Shown: positions 24,845 to 33,753, numbered from the stretch's first letter. The stretch is 50,693 nucleotides of DNA from Myxococcales bacterium UBA5297 (GCA_002408385.1 DHSB01000079.1:40288-90980), one strand, 5' to 3'. The notes: generated from the letters alone by a model not told the origin. Numbers and translations: made by a program.

Positions 24845-25630
24845 TTACCTCTTTCGCCGACACGACATCAGCGGCGGCACGTACCTATCCGCCTCGTCGA
24901 GCCAGATCCAGTACGCGACCCTGCGAAGCTCCTGATACCGCCGCACGAGCAACGTCCAGAGCCTGTCGCGCCTCTCCGCGCTCGCGCTCTTCTTGCCGGC
25001 TTTGAGCCTGCCCGCCGATTTGGGCACCACGCTCTTGCGAAGGTACTCGCCGAGCTCCCGGCCCTCGGCGATGAGCTCCGGCTCGATCGCCAGCTTTCCC
25101 TCGAGCCGCGCCCGATGGCGCGCGAAGATCGCCGCCGCGTCGATCAGGTCGTTCGCCAGGTCGACCATGCCCTTGCCCTTTCGCAGCGGCTCGTACTCCT
25201 CTCTCGTGACGAGCTTGGCTGCAACCAGCGCATCGAGCTGGGCGAAGAGGACATGACGCACCCGGTTGGCCTTCTTCGCCACGGCGAGGAGGCCGGTGGG
25301 CTGGCTCACCGGCACGGCCTGACGCGCCGCGTGGGCGACGGTGTCGCCAAGCCGCGGCAGGTCCATCAATAGGTCGAGGTCTACGGTCGGCAGCTCGGCC
25401 CGAATGCGCTCGACTATCGCGGGCTGGTCAACCGACCGGATGCCCTGGCGGATGTTCGCCGCCATCACCTCGGTGTTCGCCCGGCAGACCAGGATCTCGT
25501 CCGCGGGGAGCTCGGCTGCGAGCGCGAGGTACTCCTCGTATTCATCCTCGAAGTCGATGCTCGGACCGCGCTCCGCGAGGTCCTCCTCGCCGCGCACCGC
25601 CTCGACCGTCGCGTTGGCGCTCCCGAACAT
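24845..25630 (-). CDS. Soluble protein of unknown function
   Basis: 261 residues from the ATG at 25630, with GGGGAGGG upstream (an extension to 25720 has no site and poor composition). Residues 1-60 are acidic (SIDFEDEYEEYLALAAELPA), followed by a helical domain (about 60-160), VVPKSAGRLKAGKKSASAER and a C-terminal LVRRYQELRRVAYWIWLDEA ending in a basic tail. There are no signal or membrane segments. The mixed charged, mostly helical make-up does not match a family I recognise. It is isolated, with long gaps on both sides. Confidence 0.65.
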   Translation of the reverse strand: MFGSANATVEAVRGEEDLAERGPSIDFEDEYEEYLALAAELPADEILVCRANTEVMAANIRQGIRSVDQPAIVERIRAELPTVDLDLLMDLPRLGDTVAHAARQAVPVSQPTGLLAVAKKANRVRHVLFAQLDALVAAKLVTREEYEPLRKGKGMVDLANDLIDAAAIFARHRARLEGKLAIEPELIAEGRELGEYLRKSVVPKSAGRLKAGKKSASAERRDRLWTLLVRRYQELRRVAYWIWLDEADRYVPPLMSCRRKR

Positions 25631-26415
25631 GGTGCCCTCCCCTTCTGCCCCGAGGCCCTGCCCTGGCCGGCTTTGAAGCTCGGGGGGTCGGGACTTCCCC
25701 GAGCATACAGCCACAACCAAAGGCGGGGCCTACCCTGGAGAGATGCGAAGGGCGGCGCGGTGTTCATCATCCGTCAGAGGATCGATGGGACATACTCGCC
25801 GCGACGGTATGAGCGTCCGCATTCCTGAGCCCGCTGGCGACCGAAGACACACTGGGCGTCCCGTGCGAGGAGGCAACTGCGGACGCGGGGCGCTGAGAGC
25901 GTCCCCGGTCGCATCTGCGGTCACCTCTCGATGCGCTCGCATCGCCCGACGCCGTGAGCCGCCTCCAAGCCAGAGACGACCAGAGCGTCCGACGCTCGCC
26001 CCAGGTTCAGGATCGGGGCGATGCGGCCATTCCGCGGTCGGCGTGGCGCACTCATCCCTGCCTGCCTCGGCTGGAAACCGCTCGCTGTCCAAGGGGCTCG
26101 AGTCGAGCGCGGCCCCTTGGGGCTGGCCTTGGCGCAAGTTGGAGAAGGCCCGAGAGATCGGCTCAGCGGCCGGGACAGCGACGATGCGCTTGTACCTGGC
26201 CGCCGGAGCTCCGGGAGTCTGCGGACCCGAGCACGCAGGGCGGGCCCGCTCGACTTCGGGTGGCCGAAGGGACGAGCCCGCCTTTTTGGCTCGGGCCGCC
26301 AGGCGCGAGGGGCTGCGCTCAAGAGCTGTCGCGAAAGCTCGTCTACTCGGCCCGGCCCCGCTCTACCCCGAGCCGAACCTCCCCGAGGAACGAGGAGGCG
26401 AAGTCGAGCGGCCCT

Positions 26416-26441
26416 CGACTCCGACCTCGCAAGCTCGATCT
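26416..26441. repeat. Dispersed palindromic module, copy 2
   Basis: CGACTCCGACCTCGCAAGCT and following bases match 3932-3957 closely. The inverted-repeat arms are imperfect here. Confidence 0.5.
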
Positions 26442-26463
26442 ACGCTCGGGCTCACCGGTCGCA

Positions 26464-26491
26464 GCTCGAAGGATTCCTCGACACATCTTCA
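26464..26491 (+). repeat. Dispersed 3'-end element, copy d
   Basis: Matches the reverse complement of 6489-6516 at 25 of 28 positions. It lies 23 bases beyond the stop of the minus-strand lipoprotein gene, in the same orientation relative to the gene as copy a. Confidence 0.6.
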
Positions 26492-26514
26492 GCCCATTCG
26501 CCCGCGCCGGGGCT

Positions 26515-27150
26515 CTACTTCTTCACGCGAATGGCTATCCCCTCGCCGTCGGTCGCTTCTGTCCCTCCGACCACGACGTTGGTCCCCGCCTGGACGAAGC
26601 TGGTTCCGCCGAGCTTGGTCACCACCACGAGGTTCCCTCCCATGGCCTTGGTCGTGCGCCTGAGCGTAGCGATGATCCGCTCCTTACGCGTTTCGATAGC
26701 GGCGGGCGAGTTCGGCGCGATGACCTTGCACGGGTAGTGGAGCGGAGACATGAACGACCAGACGCCCAGGGTGAGCCAGGTCAAGGGCACCTGCCAGTAG
26801 CAGTACGCCTTCCGCCAGCTCTCGTCCTCAGCGTAGGGATAGAACTGGAAGACGAGGAAGTCGGCTCCGGCCCCGACGGCGCGCGCGGATCCGAGCACGG
26901 TGAAGCGCTCTTCGTCCTCGACCTTGAGGTTGCCTGCAGTGTCGAGCGTGAGCCCGGATGGAAGCCGGCCTATCGCCACCTCCACCTCCTTGGCCACCTC
27001 TTCGGTGATCTGCTCGACTTCGGCGACGACCTCGCGGGAAGGCTTCCCGTCATAGGGCATCGCGGTGGGCACGAAGCCCATCGTCGCGCATCCGGTGAGA
27101 GCGAAGGCGGGGGTGAGAGCCAGGAGCATCACGCGCAGCGATGAATTCAT
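26515..27150 (-). CDS. Lipoprotein of unknown function
   Basis: 211 residues. Of two possible ATGs, the second (27150) is preferred because AAAGGA lies just upstream. The signal peptide ends in a lipobox, AFALTGCATMG, so Cys19-20 should be lipidated. The mature part has SREVVAEVEQITEEVAKEVE (helical), a beta-rich middle (KVEDEERFTVLGSARAV), a hydrophobic WQVPLTWLTLGVWSFMSPLHYP near residue 125, which may be a re-entrant or membrane-touching segment, and a C-terminal domain with GGNLVVVTKLGG. No family was recognised. Both repeat elements d and module 2 lie at its 3' end. Confidence 0.75.
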   Translation of the reverse strand: MNSSLRVMLLALTPAFALTGCATMGFVPTAMPYDGKPSREVVAEVEQITEEVAKEVEVAIGRLPSGLTLDTAGNLKVEDEERFTVLGSARAVGAGADFLVFQFYPYAEDESWRKAYCYWQVPLTWLTLGVWSFMSPLHYPCKVIAPNSPAAIETRKERIIATLRRTTKAMGGNLVVVTKLGGTSFVQAGTNVVVGGTEATDGEGIAIRVKK

Positions 27151-27701
27151 GGAGTTCCTTTCCATCGGGCAGGCTGCCGGTCGCTCGGATCGAGCGAACG
27201 AGTGGTCCCAGCCTCTGACCGAGAAACCGCGAGACCTTACCCCAAGGAGCCCTTGCTGGCCCAGGGCCGGCCACGCCGCGCAGCCGCTGTGCCTCGGCAA
27301 CCCGCCGCTCGTCCCGGCCTTGCCCTGCTGTGCGCACAGGCTTTCGCGTCGCCGGGCTTCAATCGCACGGACGAAGCACGGACGGACCCGGTGGCGTCCA
27401 CGAGGGGACGCGAAGAAGGGCGGGGGCAGGCCGACCGGCACGACTGGCGAACACCACCGCCTCTCCGACTTCCTCGAGTCGCGGCACGAGGCGATTCTCG
27501 CTGCTTGGTGTTTCGGGGTCGCCAGTTGCCGGTCGTCCGTCAGCTCAGCACGCTGCCCTGCGCGACCACGTACGGGGACCATCTTCACGGTCCGGTCGCC
27601 CATCGTCCGGCCGGACAAACGAAGAGGAGGCCTCAGGCTAGAGGCTCGGGCCTCGGGTTCGATACTGCGGAGGCAAATCGCGCGAACAAGACCGAGAGTC
27701 C

Positions 27702-27737
27702 CCGAGCGTCGGCCTCGCGAGCTTGGCCGACGCTCGG
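27702..27737. repeat. Perfect 13-bp-stem hairpin, dispersed module copy 3
   Basis: CCGAGCGTCGGCC and GGCCGACGCTCGG pair perfectly around TCGCGAGCTT. It lies 47 bases beyond the stop of the large phosphoesterase gene, so it could end or protect that transcript; no U-tract follows on the minus strand. Related sequences lie at 3932 and 26416. Confidence 0.65.
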
Positions 27738-27751
27738 CGTGATCGGTAATC

Positions 27752-27781
27752 GCTCGAAGGACTATTCGACGCCTCGGTCGA
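27752..27781 (+). repeat. Dispersed 3'-end element, diverged copy e
   Basis: GCTCGAAGGA followed by a diverged TTCGACGCCTC core, ending four bases before the phosphoesterase stop codon. Same position and orientation relative to the gene as copies a and d. Confidence 0.45.
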
Positions 27782-27784
27782 GAC

Positions 27785-30691
27785 TCACAGCTCGCTGGTC
27801 TCCAGACCCTTGGCCAGGATCTGAAAGCCGTTGTTGCCGTCCATGTCGTCTTCCCAGGCGAAGACCAGGTTGCCCGCGTCGTTGAGCGCGGCATCGGGAG
27901 CGAGCTGCTGACCGTCTGCATCGCGGTTGATGGTCCGCTCGGCGAAGCGCTGCGCGCCGGCAGAGCTGAAGCCGCGCGCCCGGAGCTGATGCGACCCGTT
28001 GCCGTCGGCGTCGTCGGCCCACGCCACCACGAAGTCTCCGCTCGGGCGCATGCTCAGAGACACGGCGAGCTGCTCGCCCGCGTCCGGGCTGCTGACCGCG
28101 AGGTCAGCAAATCGCTCGGTTCCATCCGGCTTGAAACCCCGGACCATCACCTGCGACTTGCCGTTGTTGTCGGCGTCATCCTCCCAGGCAACAGCGAAGC
28201 CGCCCAGTGCGTCCATGCCGACCGAGGGCTTGCGCTGCTGGCCGGCGCTCACGCTGTTGACGGTGAACCGGGCCAGCCACTGGCCCCCGTCGGCCGCGAA
28301 GCCGCGCCCGTGGATTTGATAGCTGTCGTTGGCGTCCGAATCGTCTTGCCAGGCGACCACCACGCGCGCCTGCGAATCGGTTGCGAGCGAGGGTGCGAGG
28401 TGCTGTCCGGCGCTGTTGGTGTTCACCTGCAGGTCTGCGAAGCGCTGCGTGCCGTCGGGGTTGAAGCCGCGCAGGTAGATCTGGAAGTTGCCGTCGTTGT
28501 CCTGGTCGTCTTCCCAGGCCACTACAAAGCGGCCATCTGGAGCCATGGCGACGCGCGGGTTGAGCTGCTGGCCTGCGGCCACGCTGTTCACCGCGCGCTC
28601 GGCAAACCGCTGCGTGCCGTCGGCGTTGAAGCCGCGCGCGTAGATCTGGAACACGCCGTTGCCGTCCCGGTCATCGGCCCAGGCGACCACGAAGTTGCCG
28701 TTGTCGTCGGCGCCTATCGACGGGCTCTTCTGATGGCCTGAGGTCGTGGGGTTGACGACCAGGTCATCGAAGCGCTCGCAACCGCCGGGCGCAAAGCCGC
28801 GCACCATGATGTCGTGGTTGCCGTCGCCGTCGGCGCTGCTCGAGTTGTCCTGCCAGACCACCGTGAAGGCGCCGTCGGGCGAGAGCGCGACGCGAGGGAC
28901 GAGCTGATTGCCCGCGCCCGCCGAGTTGACGGTCAGGTCGTTGAAGCCCAGGAGGCCGGCGTCGTCGCGCTGATAGAAGACGGGGTCGGTCAACGCGTAG
29001 TCGAAGCTGAACTGGTGGTCCGGGCCCTGGGGATCGGCGCCGTAGGGCGACTGGCCCTGGGCATTGAGCGGCGAGCAGAACAAGGTCGGCTCTCCGCCGG
29101 GGAACACCGCCGTGTTGCCGGCCTCGACCGAGGTCGTGGAGGCGAAGACCTTCTCGTCGGCCGGAGAGAAGACGAGCCGGCGCAGCCAGCCGTTGCCCGT
29201 GTATCCGCTCGAACGGCAATGATCGTTGCAGGCCCCAGCGCTGCTCGCCGAGCAGGGGACCTCGAACTGGTAGTCGACCAGCATCTGGTGGACAAAGTTG
29301 CCGTTGTTGCCCTGGGCGAGGACGTACTCCGAGTCGCCGATGTGGCCCGAGACGACGAGGAAGACATTGCTGTGGCGGCGAGCGAGCTCGCGCCAGACGG
29401 TGCCGCCGTCCGCGCCGGGGACGTTGTAGTCGCCGTCCGGGCAACCGGTCGAGTAGCCGCCTCCGCGGGTCAGGTAGCAGTGAGTGGCGATGACCACCCG
29501 GTGATCGGGATGCGAGGCGATCAGGCTCTCGGCCCAGCACAGGGTCTGCTTGCGCGGCGAGTACTCGAGGCTGAGCACCATGAAGCGATACGGGCCGACC
29601 TCGAAGTAGGTGTAGTTGTTCAGGTTGTTCGCATCCATCGAGCCGCCGTACCAGGGCTTTCCGGCGAAGCGCTCGGGACCGAAATAGTCGCCAAAGCGCG
29701 TGCCTCCGCGCGAGAAGACCCCGTCGTTCAGATAGTCGTGGTTTCCCGGGGCCATCGAGTAGGGCATTCCGGCGGCGTCGAGCATGGCGTGGGCCTTGTC
29801 GGCGATGGCCCACTGGGCGACCGTGTTGTTGTTGGTGACGTCGCCGAGGTGAATGACGAAGCGGATGCCGTAGTCGTCGCGGTGGTCGAGGATCCACTGC
29901 ATCTGCTTGTAGTAGGTGTTGCTCGGGTTATCGGCCTGCTTGGACGTGTAGTACTGCGTGTCGGGCAGCAGGACGATCGAGAACGGGTCGCAATGGTCGC
30001 CGCAGAGCGGGCGACAGGTGGCGGTCTGGGGATCGCAGCGCTCGCGCTCGCCGCAGGCGGTGACCGCCGACCACTCGAGACACTCGTCCTCGTCGTGCTC
30101 GCCGCACACCCGCGTGCCTTCGCCGACGCACTCCCGGGCGCCGAGCCCAGGGCACTCGTCTTCGCACACCGCGACGCAGGCGCCCTCGACGCAGGTGTGC
30201 CTTGCCGGGCAGTCGGTCACCGTCGACCATTCGAGGCACGCGTCCTCGTCATGCTCGCCGCATTCACGCACGCCTGCGCCCGAGCATTCTCGAGCCCCGG
30301 ACTCCGGGCACTCGTCCTGGCAGCCGGGAATGCAAGCGCCGTCCTCGCAGCGTTCGTTCGAGCCGCAGGGCTCGGCGGCGCTCCAGGTCAGACACCGGTC
30401 CTCGCCCGCAAGGCAGGTCTGCAGTGCGGCGGCCCCGTCGGCGCAGCGCACCCTCCCCGCCTCGCACTCGTCCTGGCAGCCAGAGCATTTTCCCCGTTCG
30501 CAGCTCTGCCCCTCTGCGCAGGCGCGGTCACAGCTTCCGCAGTGCGAGGGGTCGACTTGGAGATCGACGCACGCCCCCGAGCAGCGGGTCTTCTCGGGCT
30601 GGCAGTCGGTTGGAGGGATGACGGTTTCGCCACAGCCCGCCAGGCTCGCGACGAGGAACAAGAGGGCACTCGAGCGCAGGCGGGCGGTCAT
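27785..30691 (-). CDS. Secreted lipoprotein metallophosphoesterase with Cys-rich and seven-repeat regions
   Basis: 968 residues, ATG set by AAGGAG. The signal peptide ends in lipobox LVASLAGCGE. Residues 30-235 form a Cys-rich region with repeated units (CQDECPESGARECSGAGVRE and similar, three times). Residues 238-520 are a calcineurin-like phosphoesterase: PDTQYYT near D244, HLGDVTNNN near 283, PGNHDY near 316-319, ATHCYL near 402 and VSGHIGD near 448. From about 582 to the end seven repeats of about 56 residues each carry a VNS..AGQQ..P..A start and FVVAWEDDxDGNG core. The repeats resemble beta-propeller-like extracellular modules. The protein is probably on the cell surface, acting on phosphoesters of unknown type. 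Confidence 0.88.
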   Translation of the reverse strand: MTARLRSSALLFLVASLAGCGETVIPPTDCQPEKTRCSGACVDLQVDPSHCGSCDRACAEGQSCERGKCSGCQDECEAGRVRCADGAAALQTCLAGEDRCLTWSAAEPCGSNERCEDGACIPGCQDECPESGARECSGAGVRECGEHDEDACLEWSTVTDCPARHTCVEGACVAVCEDECPGLGARECVGEGTRVCGEHDEDECLEWSAVTACGERERCDPQTATCRPLCGDHCDPFSIVLLPDTQYYTSKQADNPSNTYYKQMQWILDHRDDYGIRFVIHLGDVTNNNTVAQWAIADKAHAMLDAAGMPYSMAPGNHDYLNDGVFSRGGTRFGDYFGPERFAGKPWYGGSMDANNLNNYTYFEVGPYRFMVLSLEYSPRKQTLCWAESLIASHPDHRVVIATHCYLTRGGGYSTGCPDGDYNVPGADGGTVWRELARRHSNVFLVVSGHIGDSEYVLAQGNNGNFVHQMLVDYQFEVPCSASSAGACNDHCRSSGYTGNGWLRRLVFSPADEKVFASTTSVEAGNTAVFPGGEPTLFCSPLNAQGQSPYGADPQGPDHQFSFDYALTDPVFYQRDDAGLLGFNDLTVNSAGAGNQLVPRVALSPDGAFTVVWQDNSSSADGDGNHDIMVRGFAPGGCERFDDLVVNPTTSGHQKSPSIGADDNGNFVVAWADDRDGNGVFQIYARGFNADGTQRFAERAVNSVAAGQQLNPRVAMAPDGRFVVAWEDDQDNDGNFQIYLRGFNPDGTQRFADLQVNTNSAGQHLAPSLATDSQARVVVAWQDDSDANDSYQIHGRGFAADGGQWLARFTVNSVSAGQQRKPSVGMDALGGFAVAWEDDADNNGKSQVMVRGFKPDGTERFADLAVSSPDAGEQLAVSLSMRPSGDFVVAWADDADGNGSHQLRARGFSSAGAQRFAERTINRDADGQQLAPDAALNDAGNLVFAWEDDMDGNNGFQILAKGLETSEL

Positions 30692-31152
30692 GGTGTGTCT
30701 CCTTCAGGGTATCTGCCCGGCTAGAGGTTCGGCTCGGGCGGGAGATGGGCGAGGTGGCGTGCCGGCTGCGGTTCTAGCACAGGGAGCCTGCGCGGCTCCC
30801 GGGCGGCGTCGCCAATCCTGGTCGGCGAAGCAGGCGGTTCGCCCTCGATTGCTCTCCGGCGCGATGGCGAACCAGAGCTTCATCCTCCATTGTTCTCCCG
30901 CGCGCCGAGGGAGCTGGAGCTTCGACCTCCCAATCCGAGCTACTCGCGACGGCAAGGCCAGCGCTTGGCCTCAGGTTTCTCTCCTGCGCGATGGCGCACC
31001 TGGAGCTTCGTCCTTTGATTTCATCGGCGGGAGCGACGCTGCACCCTCGTCCCCCGGGGAGGCTGGCGACCGTTTCGCCTCTCCGGGCACCTCCTCGGGC
31101 CTCAAAGAGTGCTTGCCGGCCGGCTGCTTATCCTTGTCTCTGAGGAGCCCCC
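30692..31152. other. Intergenic region with a decayed 42-bp tandem array
   Basis: Between the divergent phosphoesterase and P5C dehydrogenase genes; promoters for both should lie here but none stood out. The array at 30848-31019 is the only structure seen. Confidence 0.5.
30848..31019. repeat. Second 42-bp-period tandem array, diverged
   Basis: Four diverged units: GCGCGATGGC occurs at 30859 and 30986, 127 bases (three periods) apart, and related units begin near 30889 and 30932. The shared pattern is TCTCC-GCGCGATGGCG then GAGCTTCRTCCT. In one plus frame the units translate as 14-residue repeats. Confidence 0.6.
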
Positions 31153-32787
31153 ATGCCCGACGGCACCTGGACAGCGCCCCAGCCGAAGAACGAACCGGTG
31201 CTCAACTACGAACCAGGGTCCATCGAGCGCGGCGCGCTCAAGACCACGCTCAAGGAGCTCTCGGGCCACCAGCTCGAAATCCCGCTCTACATCGGTGGGC
31301 GCGAAATCCGCACCGGACGGACAGTCGAGATTCGCGCTCCCCACAACCACCAGCTCGTCCTCGGCCGCTATCACCAGGCCGGAGAGAACGAGGTGCTGCT
31401 CGCCGTCGAGGCAGCCAAGGCTGCCCGCCACGAATGGGAAGCGCTCGACTGGCGCGACCGCGCCGCTGTCTTCCTGCGCGCGGCTCAGCTCCTGGCCGGT
31501 CCCTGGCGAGCCACGCTCAACGCTGCCACGATGCTCGGCCAGAGCAAGACGGCTCACCAGGCGGAGATCGATTCGGCCTGCGAGCTCATCGACTTCTGGC
31601 GCTTCAATCCCTGGTTCGCTGGCGAAATCTACGCGCAGCAGCCGCCCCTCTCGCCAGCCGGGCGCTGGAACCACCTCGAGCACCGGCCGCTCGACGGCTT
31701 CGTCTTCGCGGTGACCCCGTTCAACTTCACCTCCATCGCCGCCAACCTGCCGACCTCGCCCGCGCTGATGGGCAACACGGTGGTCTGGAAACCGGCCTCG
31801 AACGCGGTCTACTCAGCCTGGCAACTCGTCCAGCTTCTCGAGGAAGCCGGCCTGCCTCCGGGGGTCGTCAACTTCGTGCCCGGCCCCGGCCACAGGGTCG
31901 GCGAATCGGCGCTCGCCTCTTCGGACTTCGCCGGACTCCACTTCACCGGCGCGACCGCGACGCTCCAGTCCATGTGGCGCACCATCGGCGACAACCTCGA
32001 GCGCTATCACGCCTTCCCGCGCATCGTCGGCGAGACCGGGGGCAAGGGTTTTGTCTTCGCCCACCCCTCGGCCGATCCGGACGCGCTGGTCACCGCGCTG
32101 GTCCGCGGCGCCTACGAATACCAGGGGCAGAAGTGCTCGGCGGCCTCTCGCGCGTATCTGCCCGAGAGCCTGTGGCCAGTCGTTCGCGAGCGGTTGCGCG
32201 AGCTGCTGGCGGGAGTCCAGGTTGGCGACGTCGCCGACTTTCGCAGTTTCATGGGAGCGGTCATCGACGAGGAGGCCTTCCGCAAGATCACCGGCTACAT
32301 CGACGAGGCCAAGGGCTCGCCCGACTACGAGCTCATCTTCGAGGGCAAGCGCGACAGCTCCGAGGGATGGTTTGTCGGCCCCACGCTCGTGCGTGCGACC
32401 CATCCGAAATCGCGCCTGATGCAGGAGGAGATCTTCGGCCCGGTGCTCACCGTCTTCGTCTACCCGGATGACTCACTCGACGACGCGCTCTCGCTGTGCA
32501 ACAGCACCTCGCCCTATGCCCTCACCGGCGCAGTCTTCGCGCGCGATCGACGCTCGATAGCCCACCTGCGCCAAGTGCTGCGCGGCGCGGCCGGCAACTT
32601 CTACATCAACGACAAGCCGACCGGCGCCCTCGTCGGCCAACAGCCTTTCGGCGGCTCACGGCTCTCGGGCACCAACGACAAGTCGGGCAGCCTCACGAAC
32701 CTGATGCGCTGGGTCTCCATCCGCTCAGTAGCCGAGACCTTCGTGCCGCCGACGACCTACGGCTACTCGTTCATGATGGACGAGTAG
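31153..32787 (+). CDS. pruA: 1-pyrroline-5-carboxylate dehydrogenase
   Basis: 544 residues, the length of the long-form P5C dehydrogenases (ALDH4A1-like). It oxidises glutamate-gamma-semialdehyde to glutamate with NAD+, the second step of proline breakdown. Visible features: GGREIRTGRTVEIRAPHNH near residue 49, FNFTSIAANLPTSPALMGNT near 190, general base Glu near 294 in VGETGGKGFVFAHP, and catalytic C328 in YQGQKCSAASRAY, with QEEIFGPVLTVFVY and the C-terminal QPFGGSRLSGTNDKSGS. No proline dehydrogenase is in the window, so the enzyme is separate rather than a PutA fusion. Confidence 0.94.
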   Translation: MPDGTWTAPQPKNEPVLNYEPGSIERGALKTTLKELSGHQLEIPLYIGGREIRTGRTVEIRAPHNHQLVLGRYHQAGENEVLLAVEAAKAARHEWEALDWRDRAAVFLRAAQLLAGPWRATLNAATMLGQSKTAHQAEIDSACELIDFWRFNPWFAGEIYAQQPPLSPAGRWNHLEHRPLDGFVFAVTPFNFTSIAANLPTSPALMGNTVVWKPASNAVYSAWQLVQLLEEAGLPPGVVNFVPGPGHRVGESALASSDFAGLHFTGATATLQSMWRTIGDNLERYHAFPRIVGETGGKGFVFAHPSADPDALVTALVRGAYEYQGQKCSAASRAYLPESLWPVVRERLRELLAGVQVGDVADFRSFMGAVIDEEAFRKITGYIDEAKGSPDYELIFEGKRDSSEGWFVGPTLVRATHPKSRLMQEEIFGPVLTVFVYPDDSLDDALSLCNSTSPYALTGAVFARDRRSIAHLRQVLRGAAGNFYINDKPTGALVGQQPFGGSRLSGTNDKSGSLTNLMRWVSIRSVAETFVPPTTYGYSFMMDE

Positions 32788-33177
32788 CCGGGGAGCGCCG
32801 AGTCCTAAGGCTCGTCGGAGGACGCGGGCTTGGAGACTGGTGGGTTGGGAGTTGGGAGTTGTGAGTTGGGAGTTGTGAATCACCAGCCGTGAGTCGTCCG
32901 CCCATCGCTTCTCCCCGCGGCCATCGGCACCGGAGGCCGGCCCTCACGCGACGGGCCGGGCGCCTCGCGGATGGTTGGCGGGCAGACGCAGCGACCGGCC
33001 CGCCGGCTCAACGGGCGCATCAAGGCATCTACCACCAGGCCCCGGTGGCTCCCCTCGCGGGCTTGGCGCGGCCCTTCGACTCCCAACTCAAAACTCCCAA
33101 CTCCTGACTTGGAGCGTCCCGGCTGCCGGCACGCGCGATGTGTGATACCAGACTGCGCCTTGGGAGCCGTCGCAAGC
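32788..33177. other. Intergenic region with inverted heptamer arrays
   Basis: No gene is seen. The arrays (32844-32878 and 33081-33108) are described separately. No yybP-ykoY manganese riboswitch or MntR site could be recognised before mntP. Confidence 0.5.
32844..33108. repeat. Inverted pair of heptamer arrays
   Basis: 32844-32878 is five perfect GTTGKGA heptamers (GGGA, GGGA, GTGA, GGGA, GTGA endings). 33081-33108 is four heptamers of the opposite strand type (TCCCAAC, TCAAAAC, TCCCAAC, TCCTGAC). The arms flank about 200 bases without a gene and could pair over at least 20 bases with mismatches. Confidence 0.75.
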
Positions 33178-33753
33178 ATGGGTCTGGTCAGTCTGCTGGC
33201 AATTGCCGTCGCACTCGCGATGGACGCGTTCGCCGTCGCTATCGTTTCGGGGATCGCGCTCAATCCGCTGAGCCGGCGCCACATCTTCCGCTTGTCGTTC
33301 CACTTCGGGCTGTTCCAGGCGCTGATGCCCGTCCTCGGTTGGGCCGCTGGCAGGGCGGTCCACCACTACACCGCCGCCTTCGATCACTGGATAGCCTTCG
33401 GGCTGCTCGCCCTGGTCGGCGGCAGGATGGTCGCGGGCGCCCTGCGTGCCGACGCAGGCGAAGAAGCCGAGCGCACGGCGAGGGATCCGACTCGCGGATG
33501 GACGCTGGTGATGCTCTCGGTCGCGACGAGCATCGACGCGCTCGCCGTGGGGCTATCTCTGGCCATGGTCGGCACCGGCATCGTGATTCCCGCCCTGGTC
33601 ATCGGGGTGGTGGCGGCCAGCTTCACTGTCGTCGGGATGGTGCTCGGGCGGCGGGTCGGCATGCTCGCCGGCAAATGGGTCGAGGTCGCCGGAGGCCTCG
33701 TGCTCATCGGCATCGGGGTCAAGATAGTCGTCGAGCATCTCTACGGCGGCTGA
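33178..33753 (+). CDS. mntP: Manganese efflux pump MntP
   Basis: 191 residues, close to E. coli MntP (188). The two halves carry the family's paired acidic motifs: AVALAMDAFAVAIVSGIAL near residues 9-27 and SVATSIDALAVGLSLAM near 106-122, with HFGLFQALMPVLGWAAGR and GGRMV between. Six membrane helices are predicted. It exports Mn(II) from the cytoplasm. The ATG at 33178 fits the family start (MGLVSLLAIA). No recognisable riboswitch lies upstream. Confidence 0.92.
   Translation: MGLVSLLAIAVALAMDAFAVAIVSGIALNPLSRRHIFRLSFHFGLFQALMPVLGWAAGRAVHHYTAAFDHWIAFGLLALVGGRMVAGALRADAGEEAERTARDPTRGWTLVMLSVATSIDALAVGLSLAMVGTGIVIPALVIGVVAASFTVVGMVLGRRVGMLAGKWVEVAGGLVLIGIGVKIVVEHLYGG

Larger units (their letters stand above)
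25631..26514. other. Long intergenic region with repeat modules
   Basis: 884 bases without a convincing gene; open frames exist on both strands but lack starts and have Arg/Pro/Ser-rich shadow composition. Repeat copies sit at its right end (26416-26441 and 26464-26491). Confidence 0.45.
27151..27784. other. Intergenic region with hairpin repeat
   Basis: No gene is seen in 634 bases. The left end should hold the promoter of the lipoprotein gene; none could be identified confidently. The right end carries a 36-base hairpin and a copy of the 3'-end element. Confidence 0.45.

Noticed and set aside
33100..33177. Manganese riboswitch before mntP
   Set aside because: The leader lacks a recognisable yybP-ykoY core; only 70 bases separate the repeat arm and the start codon.
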